Shown here: positions 6,929 to 14,171 of the stretch, in pieces
How positions within the stretch are numbered: the stretch's first letter is position 1
Layout of the letters: each line of letters starts with the position of its first letter
Assembly (NCBI GenBank): GCA_902805995.1
Contig: CADCUU010000245.1
Location: 1-14,171, forward strand
From: an uncultured Rubellimicrobium sp.
GTDB taxonomy: Bacteria > Pseudomonadota > Alphaproteobacteria > Rhodobacterales > Rhodobacteraceae
Length of the DNA: 14,171 nt
Direction: 5' to 3'
Made by a program: the position numbers and the translations under genes
The notes under the pieces: generated by a model
Seen by the model: only the letters and a program-made list of their open reading frames with translations
What the model was told of the DNA's origin: nothing
Database searches by the model: none

Positions 6929-8200
6929 ATGGGGTTCGGCCTGCGGGACTTAGAGATCGACGAGTTGCCAGCCCGGGTCGCCTTCGCTGAGAGCGAGCAT
7001 GGCGTCGGGCTCGTGCTGCGCGACCGCGGCCGGCTCGTCGGGTTCGAGTTGGTCGACCGGCCTCGTGGTGCCTACTGGATCGATCCCTCGGCCTATGTTG
7101 GGAGCGAGACGAGGGAGGCCGCGGCGGTCGAGCGGCGGCGCGCCGAGGCCTCCACGCCTATGCACGCAGCGCCGTCTATAAGCATTGCCATCTGCTCCAA
7201 GGACCGCGACGACTGGGTAGACCGCCTCCTCTGCTCCCTGGCGCCTTTCTGCGCGGCGGGGCCGGGCTGCCCCGAGGTGCTCGTCATCGACAACGCCTCG
7301 AGCCACGACCGACTTCGCGAGGTCTGCGCGGCGCGCGGCTGGGTCCGCTACGTGCGGGAGCCGCTGGTCGGTCTCGACTTTGCCCGCAACCGCGCGCTGC
7401 AGGAAGCGACGGGGGAGGTGGTCGCGTTCTTGGACGACGACGTGGTGGTCGACCGCAACTGGTTCTGGGCGCTCCGCCGTGCTTGGGCTGAAAACCCCGA
7501 TTCAGGCTGCGTGACCGGGCTGGTCCTACCCATGGTCCTCGACACCGAGGCTCAGGTCCTCTTCGAGCGCCGCGGCGGCTTCCGGCGGGGTTTCAGGCCG
7601 ATCCGCTACGGGCCCGACCGCTTTGGCGAGGCGCACTACCCGTTCGGAGCAGGCCGCTTCGGCGCCGGAGCCAACATGAGCCTCCGGCGCTCCCTGGTCT
7701 TGGAGATGGGCGGGTTCGACGAGGCGCTCGACACGGGACGACCACTGCCGGGCGGCGGCGACCTCGACATCTTCTTCCGGGTGCTCAGGGCGGGGGCGGT
7801 CCTCGTCTACGAGCCGCAGATGGCCGTTCATCACGAGCACCGTCGCGAACTCGCGGTGCTCCGGCGCCAGTATTACACGTGGGGTCTCGGCTTTGCGGCC
7901 TTCATCGCAAAGTCCATTCAGGATAACCCATCGACGCGAGGCCCGTTCGTTCGCCTCCTTCTGTGGTGGTTCAATTACCAACTCCGGCGCATGCGCGGCC
8001 GACTCCGTCGGAAAGATCCGACGCCGATGCCGATGATCTATGCCGAGGTCTGGGGCGGCATCGTCGGCTTGGCCGGGGAGTACGGCCGCTCCAAGCACCG
8101 GATCTCGGCGATCAGGTCCGCGGCCGCCAAGGCAGTGGATGGTCCGAGTCCCGCCTCTATTCCCGCCCCTCACCCCTCCCCGTCGAGCCCGCCTGCATGA
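6929..8200 (+). CDS. GT2 glycosyltransferase with N-terminal accessory domain
   Basis: The product is 423 residues; the ATG at 6929 is preceded by GAGGTGA at a good distance. Residues 1-80 are not part of the GT-A fold. They include ELPARVAFAESEHGVGLVLR and a short GFELVDRPRGAYW segment that looks like beta strands. The catalytic domain starts near 83 with SISIAICSKDR. VLVIDNASS is at 117-125, GLDFARNRALQ at 148-158 and VAFLDDDVVVD at 165-175 (DxD). FGAGANMSLRRS lies at 244-255 and GGGDLDIFFRVL at 276-287. A C-terminal region of about 130 residues includes the hydrophobic stretch around FVRLLLWWFNYQL and a Pro/Ser tail. It is the first gene of a three-gene operon: its TGA overlaps the ATG of the next GT2 (ATGA). 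A cytoplasmic or membrane-associated transferase is expected; the substrate is unknown. Confidence 0.95.
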   Translation: MGFGLRDLEIDELPARVAFAESEHGVGLVLRDRGRLVGFELVDRPRGAYWIDPSAYVGSETREAAAVERRRAEASTPMHAAPSISIAICSKDRDDWVDRLLCSLAPFCAAGPGCPEVLVIDNASSHDRLREVCAARGWVRYVREPLVGLDFARNRALQEATGEVVAFLDDDVVVDRNWFWALRRAWAENPDSGCVTGLVLPMVLDTEAQVLFERRGGFRRGFRPIRYGPDRFGEAHYPFGAGRFGAGANMSLRRSLVLEMGGFDEALDTGRPLPGGGDLDIFFRVLRAGAVLVYEPQMAVHHEHRRELAVLRRQYYTWGLGFAAFIAKSIQDNPSTRGPFVRLLLWWFNYQLRRMRGRLRRKDPTPMPMIYAEVWGGIVGLAGEYGRSKHRISAIRSAAAKAVDGPSPASIPAPHPSPSSPPA

Positions 8201-9426
8201 CTGTCGATGCCGCCCAGCTTGCCCCCTGTGGCATACGCCACCTGTCGCTCGACGCGCCGCCCCTGCCTTTGAAGCCGGCGCCAGGCGAGAACGGCCTATA
8301 TGTGGTAGTCTGGGATGATGCGCGTCCGGTCGGATACCGCGTCCTCGTGAGATCCGAGTTGCCGGTGCCCGCCGCGGCAGTGGCGACCCTGGTCGCGGAC
8401 GCGGCCGGCGCGCATCTGGCCGCGCCCAAGCCGCCTGCGCCTCCCCGGCAGAACGATCCCCCCATGATTTCGGTGGTGGTGTGCACCCGGGACCGGCCAG
8501 ACGACCTGCGCCGCTGCCTCGCCGCCCTGGACGCCTGCGAGCCCGGGCCCGCGGAGATCATCGTGGTCGACAACGCGCCGTCGACGGACGGGGCTATGGC
8601 CGTCGCGCGCGAGTTTTCCCAGGTCCGCTACCTGCGCGAGTCGCAGCCCGGCCTGAGCCACGCCCGCAACACAGGCGCCCGCGCCACGACGGGCGAGGTT
8701 ATCGCCTACACTGACGACGACGTGGAGGTGCGGCCGGACTGGATCGTGGCCCTGGCCCGCCCCTTCGCCGACCCGGCCGTCGCCTGCGTAACCGGCATCG
8801 TCATCCCCGCAGACCTCGGCAGCGCCGCGGCCTGCACCTTTGAGTTCGACATCGGGGGCTTCGGTCGCGAGCTGGCCGTCCGCCGCTTCGACGCAAGCTT
8901 TCTACGCCGGAAGTGGTGGCAGTCACCGGACGTGTGGCAGATCGGCGCGGGCGCAAACATGGCAATCCGCCGGTCCGCGCTCGCCTCAGTCGGCCTGTTC
9001 GACACGCGCCTCGGCGCCGGTGCATCCGGCTGCAGCGAGGACAGTGAGCTCTGGTTCCGCCTCTTACGCGCGGGCCACCTGTGCCACTATGACCCCGGAG
9101 TCGTGGTGTTTCACCACCACCGTGCTGACCGCAAATCGCTCTTTCGCCAGCTCAAGTCCTACGCGCGCGGGCACGTCGTGGCGCTTTTCGTGCAGTTCGG
9201 GCAGGACCGGCAGCCGAGCCACCTTGTGCGCGCCTTCGCGATCATGCCGTTCTATTACCTGAGGAGCGGGCTGCGGGCCTGGCGGCACGGCGACCACGCC
9301 AAACTCGGTGTGGTGCTCCAGCAGCTCAAGGGTTGCCTGGCCGGGCCGAGCTACGCCCTCCGGCTCCTGCGTCCCTACAGCCCCCCCCGCCTAGCCCGGG
9401 GCGATCACACCGGAGAGGCACCATGA
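8197..9426 (+). CDS. GT2 glycosyltransferase with N-terminal accessory domain, second of pair
   Basis: The product is 409 residues. The frame stays open far upstream, but the ATG at 8197 overlaps the previous stop as ATGA, which points to translational coupling and excludes the longer start. Residues 1-88 form an extension with GLYVVVWDDARPVGYRVLV (33-51), in the same position as the extension of the preceding gene, followed by a Pro-rich linker. The GT-A domain begins at MISVVVCTRDRPDDL (90-104). IVVDNAPSTDG is at 122-132, GLSHARNTGA at 152-161, YTDDDVEV at 171-178 (DxD), and IGAGANMAIRRS at 249-260. CSEDSELWFRLLRAGH at 279-294 carries the ED pair, and VVVFHHHRADR follows at 302-312. This order of motifs matches its upstream neighbour, so the pair may be an old duplication acting on successive sugars. 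Its stop overlaps the methyltransferase start. Confidence 0.95.
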   Translation: MTVDAAQLAPCGIRHLSLDAPPLPLKPAPGENGLYVVVWDDARPVGYRVLVRSELPVPAAAVATLVADAAGAHLAAPKPPAPPRQNDPPMISVVVCTRDRPDDLRRCLAALDACEPGPAEIIVVDNAPSTDGAMAVAREFSQVRYLRESQPGLSHARNTGARATTGEVIAYTDDDVEVRPDWIVALARPFADPAVACVTGIVIPADLGSAAACTFEFDIGGFGRELAVRRFDASFLRRKWWQSPDVWQIGAGANMAIRRSALASVGLFDTRLGAGASGCSEDSELWFRLLRAGHLCHYDPGVVVFHHHRADRKSLFRQLKSYARGHVVALFVQFGQDRQPSHLVRAFAIMPFYYLRSGLRAWRHGDHAKLGVVLQQLKGCLAGPSYALRLLRPYSPPRLARGDHTGEAP

Positions 9427-10181
9427 CCGCCGTCAACCACAAGCTCCCGCTCGGCCCCTTCCTGGCCAGGAACCCCTTCCCCGAGCCGCTCACCGACGGC
9501 CTTTTCTACCGCGACAAGATGCGGGCGCTGCACCGGATCGCGCCCGACATGCCGGTAGCCAACATCCTTGAGGTTGGCGGGGGCCAGAGCGGCCTCGCGG
9601 CTATGCTCTATCCCAGGGCCAAGGTGGCCAACCTCGACATGGATGCGTCACTTGCAAGCGCGCCCTGCAACAAGGATCCGCGCGTCACCTTCGTGCACGG
9701 CGACGCGACGGCGCTCCCGTTCCCGGACGCCTCCTTCGACCTCGTGACCATGTTCGACCTCCTCGAGCACGTCCCTGACGACGCGGCCGTGGCGCGCGAA
9801 GCGCTGCGGGTGGTGCGCCCCGGCGGCTGGATTTTGGTAAGCACCCCGGACCGGGAACGGTGGCGCTACCCCTACTATCGCATCTTTCGCCCGATCTGCC
9901 CGCCCGAGGAGGAGTTGTTCGAGGAGTGGGGCCATGTTCGCCGGGGCTACACCCGGGCGGAGCTCGACACCCTCTTCGGGCGGCCCGCGGACAAGACCTG
10001 TGCCTTCATCAACCCGCTCCTGGCCTTGAGCCACGACGTGAGCTTCAGCCGCGTCTCCCGCCGTCGGCGGAAGCTCCTACATGCCTTGCTGGCACCCGCT
10101 TCCCTCCTGGGCTGGGTCGCGCACCGCATGGGAACGCGAGGCACCGAGATCGCCGCGGCCTGGCGACGCCCCGCCGACTGA
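9423..10181 (+). CDS. Class I SAM-dependent methyltransferase
   Basis: The product is 252 residues from the ATG at 9423, which overlaps the stop of the GT2 gene as ATGA; GGAGAGG stands just upstream. Motif I of the SAM-binding Rossmann fold is NILEVGGGQSGLAAML (47-62), and the acidic residue ending strand two is in NLDMDAS (70-76). GDATALPFPDASFD (93-106) is the adenine-contacting region, DLLEHVPDDAAVAREALRVV (112-131) is the post-motif II helix, and RPGGWILVSTPD (132-143) is motif III. This is the Methyltransf_11 type. Coupling to two glycosyltransferases makes a sugar or carrier-lipid methylation the likely job, for example capping or decorating the glycan. The acceptor cannot be read from sequence. 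It ends 26 bases before the convergent ABC exporter gene. Confidence 0.94.
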   Translation: MTAVNHKLPLGPFLARNPFPEPLTDGLFYRDKMRALHRIAPDMPVANILEVGGGQSGLAAMLYPRAKVANLDMDASLASAPCNKDPRVTFVHGDATALPFPDASFDLVTMFDLLEHVPDDAAVAREALRVVRPGGWILVSTPDRERWRYPYYRIFRPICPPEEELFEEWGHVRRGYTRAELDTLFGRPADKTCAFINPLLALSHDVSFSRVSRRRRKLLHALLAPASLLGWVAHRMGTRGTEIAAAWRRPAD

Positions 10182-10207
10182 TTGACTTGCCCCGGGACGG
10201 GCTGAGG

Positions 10208-12043
10208 TTAATCCTGGCCGGACGGCGCTTCGGTGTCGTCGAGGTAAAGGTGCGCGTAGACCCCGCCCCGCGCGGCAAGTGTGGCCGGGCTCCCTTCCTC
10301 CACCACGCGCCCCCCATCGAGGACTACGACGTAGTCGGCGGCCTCGATCGACTCGCGTCGGTGCGCGATAACCACGACCACGCGCGCCTGTGGCCCGCTC
10401 GTCATAGCGTCCCGAAGCGCCCGCTCGGTTGGACGGTCAAGCGCATTAGTAGCCTCGTCAAGGATCATTATGTCGGGCTTACGCACGAGCGAGCGGGCCA
10501 AGGCAATCCGCTGCCGCTGACCCTGGGAGAGCCGGACGCCGCTGTCCCCAATCATCGTCTCATAGCCCTTGGGCAGGGCTTCGATGAACGCGTCGGCTTG
10601 GGCGGTGCGCGCGGCCGCCTGGATCTCCTCGAAGCTTGCGTCGAGGTCGCCGTAGCGGATGTTGTCCTGGACGGTGGCATTGAACAGGAAGGCATTCTGC
10701 TCGACAAAGGCGATCCGCCGGCTCCAGCTCGTGGGCTCGATGTCCGAAAGCGGCTGGCCGTCCACCAGGATGCGGCCATTCAGGGGCTCGATGAAGCGAA
10801 GGAGAAGCGCCGCGAGCGTCGACTTGCCGGCCCCGGAGTAGCCCGCGACTGCGGTGACTTCGCCCGCGCGGAACCGGCACGAGATGTCGTGGAGGGATGG
10901 CCTCTCGGCGTTCGGGTAGCGGGCCGACACTCCATCCAGCGTCACCTCGCTGCGCACCCCGTCGAAGGTCCGCGCCGGGCCGACCCGACTGGTCGGGTTG
11001 GCAGCGAAGGCTTTCTGCACAGATGACACGGAGCCTTCCAAGCCCTTCAGGTTGGTCCAAGCGTTGAGCACTGCCGTGACGCGGGGCTGCATCCGGAACG
11101 CGATGGCGAGGAACCCAACCATGGTGGCCAGCGAGTCGCCCCTTAGCATCGCCAGCCCGACGATCGTGGTCACCATGGCGATAGTGATGACTTGGGTGAT
11201 CGGCCCGACGATGGCGGACCGGTTCCGCAGGCGCGTGAAGACCTGGCGAACGTCCCGCGAGCGCGCGGCAAACTGCTCGCGCTCGTGCTCCTCCTGCCCG
11301 AAGCCCCGGATGACGCGCAGCCCACCGAAGGCATCCCAAACATAGGCCATCAGGCGCTCGTTGGCGGCGACGGCCTCGATCCCCATAGCCCGCACAGCTT
11401 GGGCCGTGGCGTAGAGCACGAGTCCCATGACCCCTGTCATGCCCAGCAGGACGACGGTGTAGAAGGGGGCGAGCATGAGCAGCAGAACCAGAAACACAAG
11501 AAACGTGATGATCTGGACCGTGCCTCCGATGACGATGAACAATGCGTCGCATACTTTCCACGTCTCGGACGCGAGATTGTTGATGAAGCTGCCGGACGGG
11601 TAGGACTCGATCAGCGACAGCGGCCGGTTAAGAGCCGTCTCGAACACCCGCCGACGCAGGTCATCAGCGAAGCGCATCGCTAACGCGTTCGAGAGCACCT
11701 GATTCACGTAGCTGACCAAGACTCCGAGGAAGAAGAAGACCGCCACCATCAGCACAACCAAGGTCCCACTGAGGTTAAACCATTCGCTAAGCGACCGGAG
11801 CAGTGGACCGATCAAGGGGATGTCGAAGTCGATGCCCTCGCCCATCGCGATCCGCGCGAGGGGAATGATGAAGGACAAACCGGCGGCCTCGAAGACCGCC
11901 GACGCGAGCCCGAGCAGCCCCACAGCAAGGATCACGGCCCGCTCGCTCCGCGCTAAGCCCAGGACCCGCGCTGCCGTGCCGAACACAGCGGGCAGCTGGA
12001 TCCTCCTCGCGGGTAGCATGGCGAGTGTCATTCGGCGCACCAT
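10208..12043 (-). CDS. ABC exporter, fused membrane and ATPase domains (MsbA/PglK-like)
   Basis: The product is 611 residues, the usual length of a half-size exporter that works as a homodimer. The transmembrane domain has hydrophobic segments near 36-62, 93-116, 165-212 and 275-300. The ATPase domain follows: Walker A GYSGAGKST (401-409), Q-loop VEQN (447-450), signature LSQGQ (505-509, Q for the common G), Walker B IMILDE (525-530) with the catalytic Glu present, and H-loop His at 561. It resembles the lipid or lipid-linked-oligosaccharide flippases MsbA and PglK. In a locus with six glycosyltransferases and no Wzx, it is the best candidate for translocating the product across the inner membrane. 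The start is the ATG at 12043 with AGGAAGG very close; an ATG at 12031 is possible. It converges on the GT2-GT2-methyltransferase operon. Confidence 0.96.
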   Translation of the reverse strand: MVRRMTLAMLPARRIQLPAVFGTAARVLGLARSERAVILAVGLLGLASAVFEAAGLSFIIPLARIAMGEGIDFDIPLIGPLLRSLSEWFNLSGTLVVLMVAVFFFLGVLVSYVNQVLSNALAMRFADDLRRRVFETALNRPLSLIESYPSGSFINNLASETWKVCDALFIVIGGTVQIITFLVFLVLLLMLAPFYTVVLLGMTGVMGLVLYATAQAVRAMGIEAVAANERLMAYVWDAFGGLRVIRGFGQEEHEREQFAARSRDVRQVFTRLRNRSAIVGPITQVITIAMVTTIVGLAMLRGDSLATMVGFLAIAFRMQPRVTAVLNAWTNLKGLEGSVSSVQKAFAANPTSRVGPARTFDGVRSEVTLDGVSARYPNAERPSLHDISCRFRAGEVTAVAGYSGAGKSTLAALLLRFIEPLNGRILVDGQPLSDIEPTSWSRRIAFVEQNAFLFNATVQDNIRYGDLDASFEEIQAAARTAQADAFIEALPKGYETMIGDSGVRLSQGQRQRIALARSLVRKPDIMILDEATNALDRPTERALRDAMTSGPQARVVVVIAHRRESIEAADYVVVLDGGRVVEEGSPATLAARGGVYAHLYLDDTEAPSGQD

Positions 12044-12125
12044 CCTTCCTGGCCAGGGACGTCGTGACCACCCGGCTGCTTGGACGCTACGCGATCGGCG
12101 CTCGGGACTAAAGCGGATGCCTTAG

Positions 12126-12148
12126 CCCCCCTGCCGCTGGGGGGGGGG
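12126..12148. repeat. C6-loop-G10 hairpin with a ten-base G homopolymer
   Basis: Six C (12126-12131), a seven-base loop TGCCGCT, then ten G (12139-12148). On the minus strand this is C10-loop-G6 in the leader of the ABC exporter gene, about 83 bases before its start. The stem is six G-C pairs. A tract of ten identical bases is prone to slippage in replication or to miscounting in sequencing. It may be a byproduct of decay or a length-variable control element. Confidence 0.5.
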
Positions 12149-12219
12149 CGTTGGCCACTGCGGCCATTCTCCCTCCCCTCTCCGGAGACAATCGAAGGTG
12201 CCTCGCTGAGTCGTGCAGT

Positions 12220-12366
12220 CTCACAGAACGTGGCCTTCCAGGCACAGAAGGTCACCGTCGACATTCCTTGCCTGCGGCACGCCTCTGCCACGGTGGCGCA
12301 CGCGTCGTGCTCCCGCAGCACTTCGATGATCTGCTCGTCACTGAGCCAGCTTCGCACCAAGTCCAA
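12220..12366 (-). pseudogene. Remnant of IS3-family transposase OrfA
   Basis: The minus-strand frame starting at 12366 gives VRSWLSDEQIIEVLREHDAC (residues 4-23), then AEACRRQGMSTVTFCAWKATF (27-47). This matches the N-terminal helix-turn-helix of IS3-family OrfA proteins (SxEQIIxILxEHxAGxxxxExCRxxGISxxTFYxWKxKYGG). After about 49 residues the similarity ends and the frame becomes low-complexity Pro/Gly/Arg. The remaining half of OrfA, all of OrfB and recognisable inverted repeats are missing. A GTG at residue 3-4 may be the original start. The change of Tyr to Cys in TFCAWK and the loss of the leucine-zipper part show decay. It marks a former insertion between the ABC exporter gene and the last GT2 gene. 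Confidence 0.65.
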
Positions 12367-12481
12367 TCCCCCTGGTTAAGCCCGGACTCCAGCAGCACCC
12401 GCAGGAGCGACAAGAAGTCAGTTCACTTCGCATAAGCGGATTAGTACTGAGGAACGCGTTAGACTATTGTAAGCTTCCGCA

Positions 12482-13435
12482 ATGATCCTCGAAATTGTCA
12501 TCTGTACGTACAATCGAGCCGCTGATCTTGATCGATGCTTGAGCGCGCTTGCCCGGCAAGAGGAGGCCAACGGCGACTGGCGCGTGACTGTCGTCGACAA
12601 TAACTGCAGCGACAGCACAGCCGAGGTGGTCGAGACTCATGTGCGACAGGCGCGAGTTCCTGGGCTCAGGCGCATCGTTGAGCCGCGACAGGGCCTCACC
12701 CCGGCCCGCCAGTCCGGCGTGAACCGAAGCGATGCGACCTGGATCGCCTTCATCGATGACGATTGCATCGTAGCAAGCGATTGGGTCGCCAGTGCGATCC
12801 GGTTCGGAGCCTTCTTGCCAGACGCTGGCGGGTTCGGAGGTAAGGTTCGGCCTGTCTGGGGTAGAACTCCACCGGCATACTTGGCACGTCATGCTTGGCT
12901 GTTCGCAGCGCAGGACCAGGGAGATCGGGCCCACCCCGTCGAGAGCCTCGTTGGTGCCGGCGTGGTGCTGAATCGGCGCGCGCTCCACGAAGTCGGCTGG
13001 GCCGCCAATCCCTATCTCGCGGACCGCACCGGACTGGGCCATGTCTCCGGTGGAGACGTAGAGATCTGCTTTCGCCTTACAGCATCGGGCTGGTCCCTCT
13101 GGTATGAGCCGGCCCTGTCGATAGACCATCGGATCGCTCCAGCCCGCCAGAAGATGAGGGGTCTTCTGGCCTTGGCCAGAGGTCTGGGCGCGGGGGCGGA
13201 ACTTGTAAGCCTAATGGGGTCACAAGATCCGGAGGCATGGATGTCGCGAGTGCGACCGGCCTTGAAGGCCGAGATGAGGCATCACCTTGCGACGGTGTCC
13301 TACGTCGTTCGCGGCCAGTATCCGTGGCAGGATTGGCTGATCCGCACCGCCTTCCTTCTTGGCCAACGGGAGCAGCACGGTGTTCTTAGCGCAAATTCAG
13401 CCCTGCGAACCCAGTTGGGTGGGGTTTGGTCCTAG
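12482..13435 (+). CDS. GT-A fold glycosyltransferase, family GT2
   Basis: The product is 317 residues from the ATG at 12482; the ribosome site is weak (AAGCTTCCGCA before the start), but the protein begins right at the first strand, LEIVICTYNRAADL (3-16). VTVVDNNCSDST lies at 35-46, PRQGLTPARQSGVNRS at 68-83, WIAFIDDDCIVASDW at 87-101 (DxD) and GAGVVLNRRAL at 158-168. GGDVEICFRLTASGW at 190-204 places the acidic catalytic residue. The region after about 215 is helical without a clear membrane segment. It lacks the N-terminal extension seen in the coupled GT2 pair. It is separated from the ABC exporter gene by IS3 debris and is transcribed away from it, so it may be a late addition to the locus. 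Donor and acceptor are unknown. Confidence 0.93.
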   Translation: MILEIVICTYNRAADLDRCLSALARQEEANGDWRVTVVDNNCSDSTAEVVETHVRQARVPGLRRIVEPRQGLTPARQSGVNRSDATWIAFIDDDCIVASDWVASAIRFGAFLPDAGGFGGKVRPVWGRTPPAYLARHAWLFAAQDQGDRAHPVESLVGAGVVLNRRALHEVGWAANPYLADRTGLGHVSGGDVEICFRLTASGWSLWYEPALSIDHRIAPARQKMRGLLALARGLGAGAELVSLMGSQDPEAWMSRVRPALKAEMRHHLATVSYVVRGQYPWQDWLIRTAFLLGQREQHGVLSANSALRTQLGGVWS

Positions 13436-13819
13436 TGATCTTGGTTGGAGATCCTTTGGCAGAACCGTCCGACGCTGGCGACGATGTAGTCCCGCAAGCG
13501 CACCCGCCTGATCCGCATCACGGCGAGCCTCCCTTCTTCGGACGCCGAGAATGGGTGGAGACAATCGCCCGGACCGTCCGCATCGTCCGCGCCGACAGAG
13601 ACCCTCAACAACCACATCAGCTTGCCGGCCCAGGATCTGCGGACGGTTGGAGCGGATGCGGACGCAAACGCGGACGCAACCTGCGTCAGTCAGCCTTCGA
13701 CCGTCTGCAGCTAGCCCTTGGAACCGCTGGCTTTGGACGATGCGGACGGTGTGGACGCAAACCACCGCGACTCGTCGGAATAGCAGGAGCAGATAGCCCC
13801 CCGGGTCTAGGATGTGGCT
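13436..13819. other. Repeat-rich stretch without an intact recognised gene
   Basis: Open frames exist on both strands, but none has a recognisable motif and all are dominated by Arg/Gly/Pro from the GC-rich repeats. The stretch could be the decayed 3' part of a mobile-element gene lying before the broken small gene at 13820. I could not identify that protein. Confidence 0.35.
13573..13750. repeat. 16-bp inverted repeat enclosing a GCGGACG repeat cluster
   Basis: ACCGTCCGCATCGTCC (13573-13588) is repeated perfectly in inverted form at 13735-13750, 146 bases apart. GCGGACG occurs at 13639, 13658, 13670 and 13742, and again at 13901; its reverse complement CGTCCGC occurs at 13575 and 13584. The spacing is irregular, so this is not a simple tandem array. 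It could be a set of protein-binding sites or the trace of low-complexity coding sequence. Confidence 0.55.
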
Positions 13820-13924
13820 GTGAGCGCGGTGCTGGCGCTCTAGGCTGTCTGGGAGGCCGGACTACGCCTGCAGGTGGATGGTGATGACCTGACCTTGGAA
13901 GCGGACGTGCTCACAGTGAAGTAG
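13820..13924 (+). pseudogene. Broken small gene resembling a TubC-docking-like protein
   Basis: Reading from the GTG at 13820 gives VSAVLAL, an in-frame TAG at 13841-13843, then AVWEAGLRLQVDGDDLTLEA and DVLTVK before a second TAG. I recall short alphaproteobacterial proteins beginning MxAVxALRAARAAGVxLxxDGDDLxLEA, assigned to TubC N-terminal docking-like domains and often found near primase-type genes of integrated elements. The match covers the first 35 or so residues. The premature stop and the lost C-terminal part indicate a pseudogene. The assignment rests on memory of the family and could be wrong. Confidence 0.4.
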
Positions 13925-14171
13925 CAGCACTCGATAATCTTCTGACGCGATAAAAAGACGGAGCCTTCTAGGCCCCATTCGCTCGCCCCCCGGGGACGGC
14001 TCGTGGGTAGCGCGTCAGGCTAGGCGGACCTGGATGCGAGCTGGTTCATGACTGAAACGCAGGAACAGGCCGCCCCGGGGAACAAACAGAGACTTGCGAA
14101 CTGGTGTACATGCCGCGTCAGCTTGCCTCTGCCCGCGCGACGACGGTGAGGCCCTGGAGCGTCCCAAGGAT
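13925..14171. other. Right-edge stretch, no recognised gene
   Basis: I see no complete gene. A minus-strand frame is open from the right edge to a TGA at 14118-14120 and would give 17 residues ending LTVVARAEAS, possibly the end of a gene outside the window, but this is too short to judge. CCCCGGGG-type palindromes occur near 13990 and 14073 without clear meaning. Confidence 0.3.

Noticed and set aside
7963..8196. 78-codon upstream extension of the second coupled GT2
   Set aside because: It overlaps the conserved C-terminal part of the preceding gene; the ATGA overlap at 8197 is a natural start.
9860..11026. 388-residue plus-strand open frame over the methyltransferase and ABC genes
   Set aside because: Antisense to the ATPase domain, whose Walker motifs are intact on the other strand.
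12028..12219. C-terminal half of the IS3 OrfA-containing open frame
   Set aside because: Low-complexity Pro/Gly/Arg sequence overlapping the ABC gene start; no similarity to OrfA beyond residue 49.
13573..13907. CRISPR array
   Set aside because: Repeat units are only 7 bases, irregularly spaced and in both orientations; there are no uniform spacers.

Overview
The window looks like part of a high-GC alphaproteobacterial chromosome. A Rhodobacterales or related lineage is my guess, based on GC-rich third positions, GTG starts and the small membrane-protein families; nothing in the window fixes the genus. It is mainly a surface-glycan biosynthesis island. About 3.8 kb of sparsely coding DNA lies on its left and a decayed mobile-element fringe on its right.

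Left part (1-2813). A HupE/UreJ-type metal permease gene is cut by the left edge (minus strand). It is followed by three very small membrane-protein genes: 73 aa plus, 51 aa minus and 68 aa minus. They are separated by long stretches in which I see no gene. These gaps hold several candidate control elements: a perfect 18-bp palindrome, a PHO-box-like repeat, an inverted repeat next to a TTGACA element, and a stem-loop downstream of the first glycosyltransferase.

Central part (2814-12043). Five protein families recur or co-occur here. There is a GT2 glycosyltransferase (minus), a second GT2 (plus), and a GT4 glycosyltransferase (minus) whose stop codon overlaps that of its convergent neighbour. 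A tightly coupled plus-strand operon follows: GT2, GT2, SAM-dependent methyltransferase, joined by two ATGA overlaps. A minus-strand ABC exporter of the MsbA/PglK type converges on this operon. A reasonable inference is that the transferases build, and the methyltransferase may modify or cap, a lipid-linked or exported glycan that the ABC protein flips or exports. No polymerase, Wzx flippase or priming phosphoglycosyltransferase is seen, so the locus is incomplete here or uses unlinked partners. The two coupled GT2 enzymes each carry an unassigned N-terminal extension of about 80-90 residues ahead of the catalytic domain.

Right part (12044-14171). A decayed IS3-family OrfA fragment and a C6-loop-G10 hairpin/homopolymer lie upstream of the ABC gene. 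A fifth GT2 gene (plus) follows. The last 740 bp contain no intact gene that I recognise. They hold a cluster of GCGGACG repeats with a 16-bp inverted repeat, and what looks like a nonsense-broken small TubC-docking-like gene of the kind often seen in alphaproteobacterial integrated elements. The glycan island therefore appears to be bordered by mobile-element debris on its right side.
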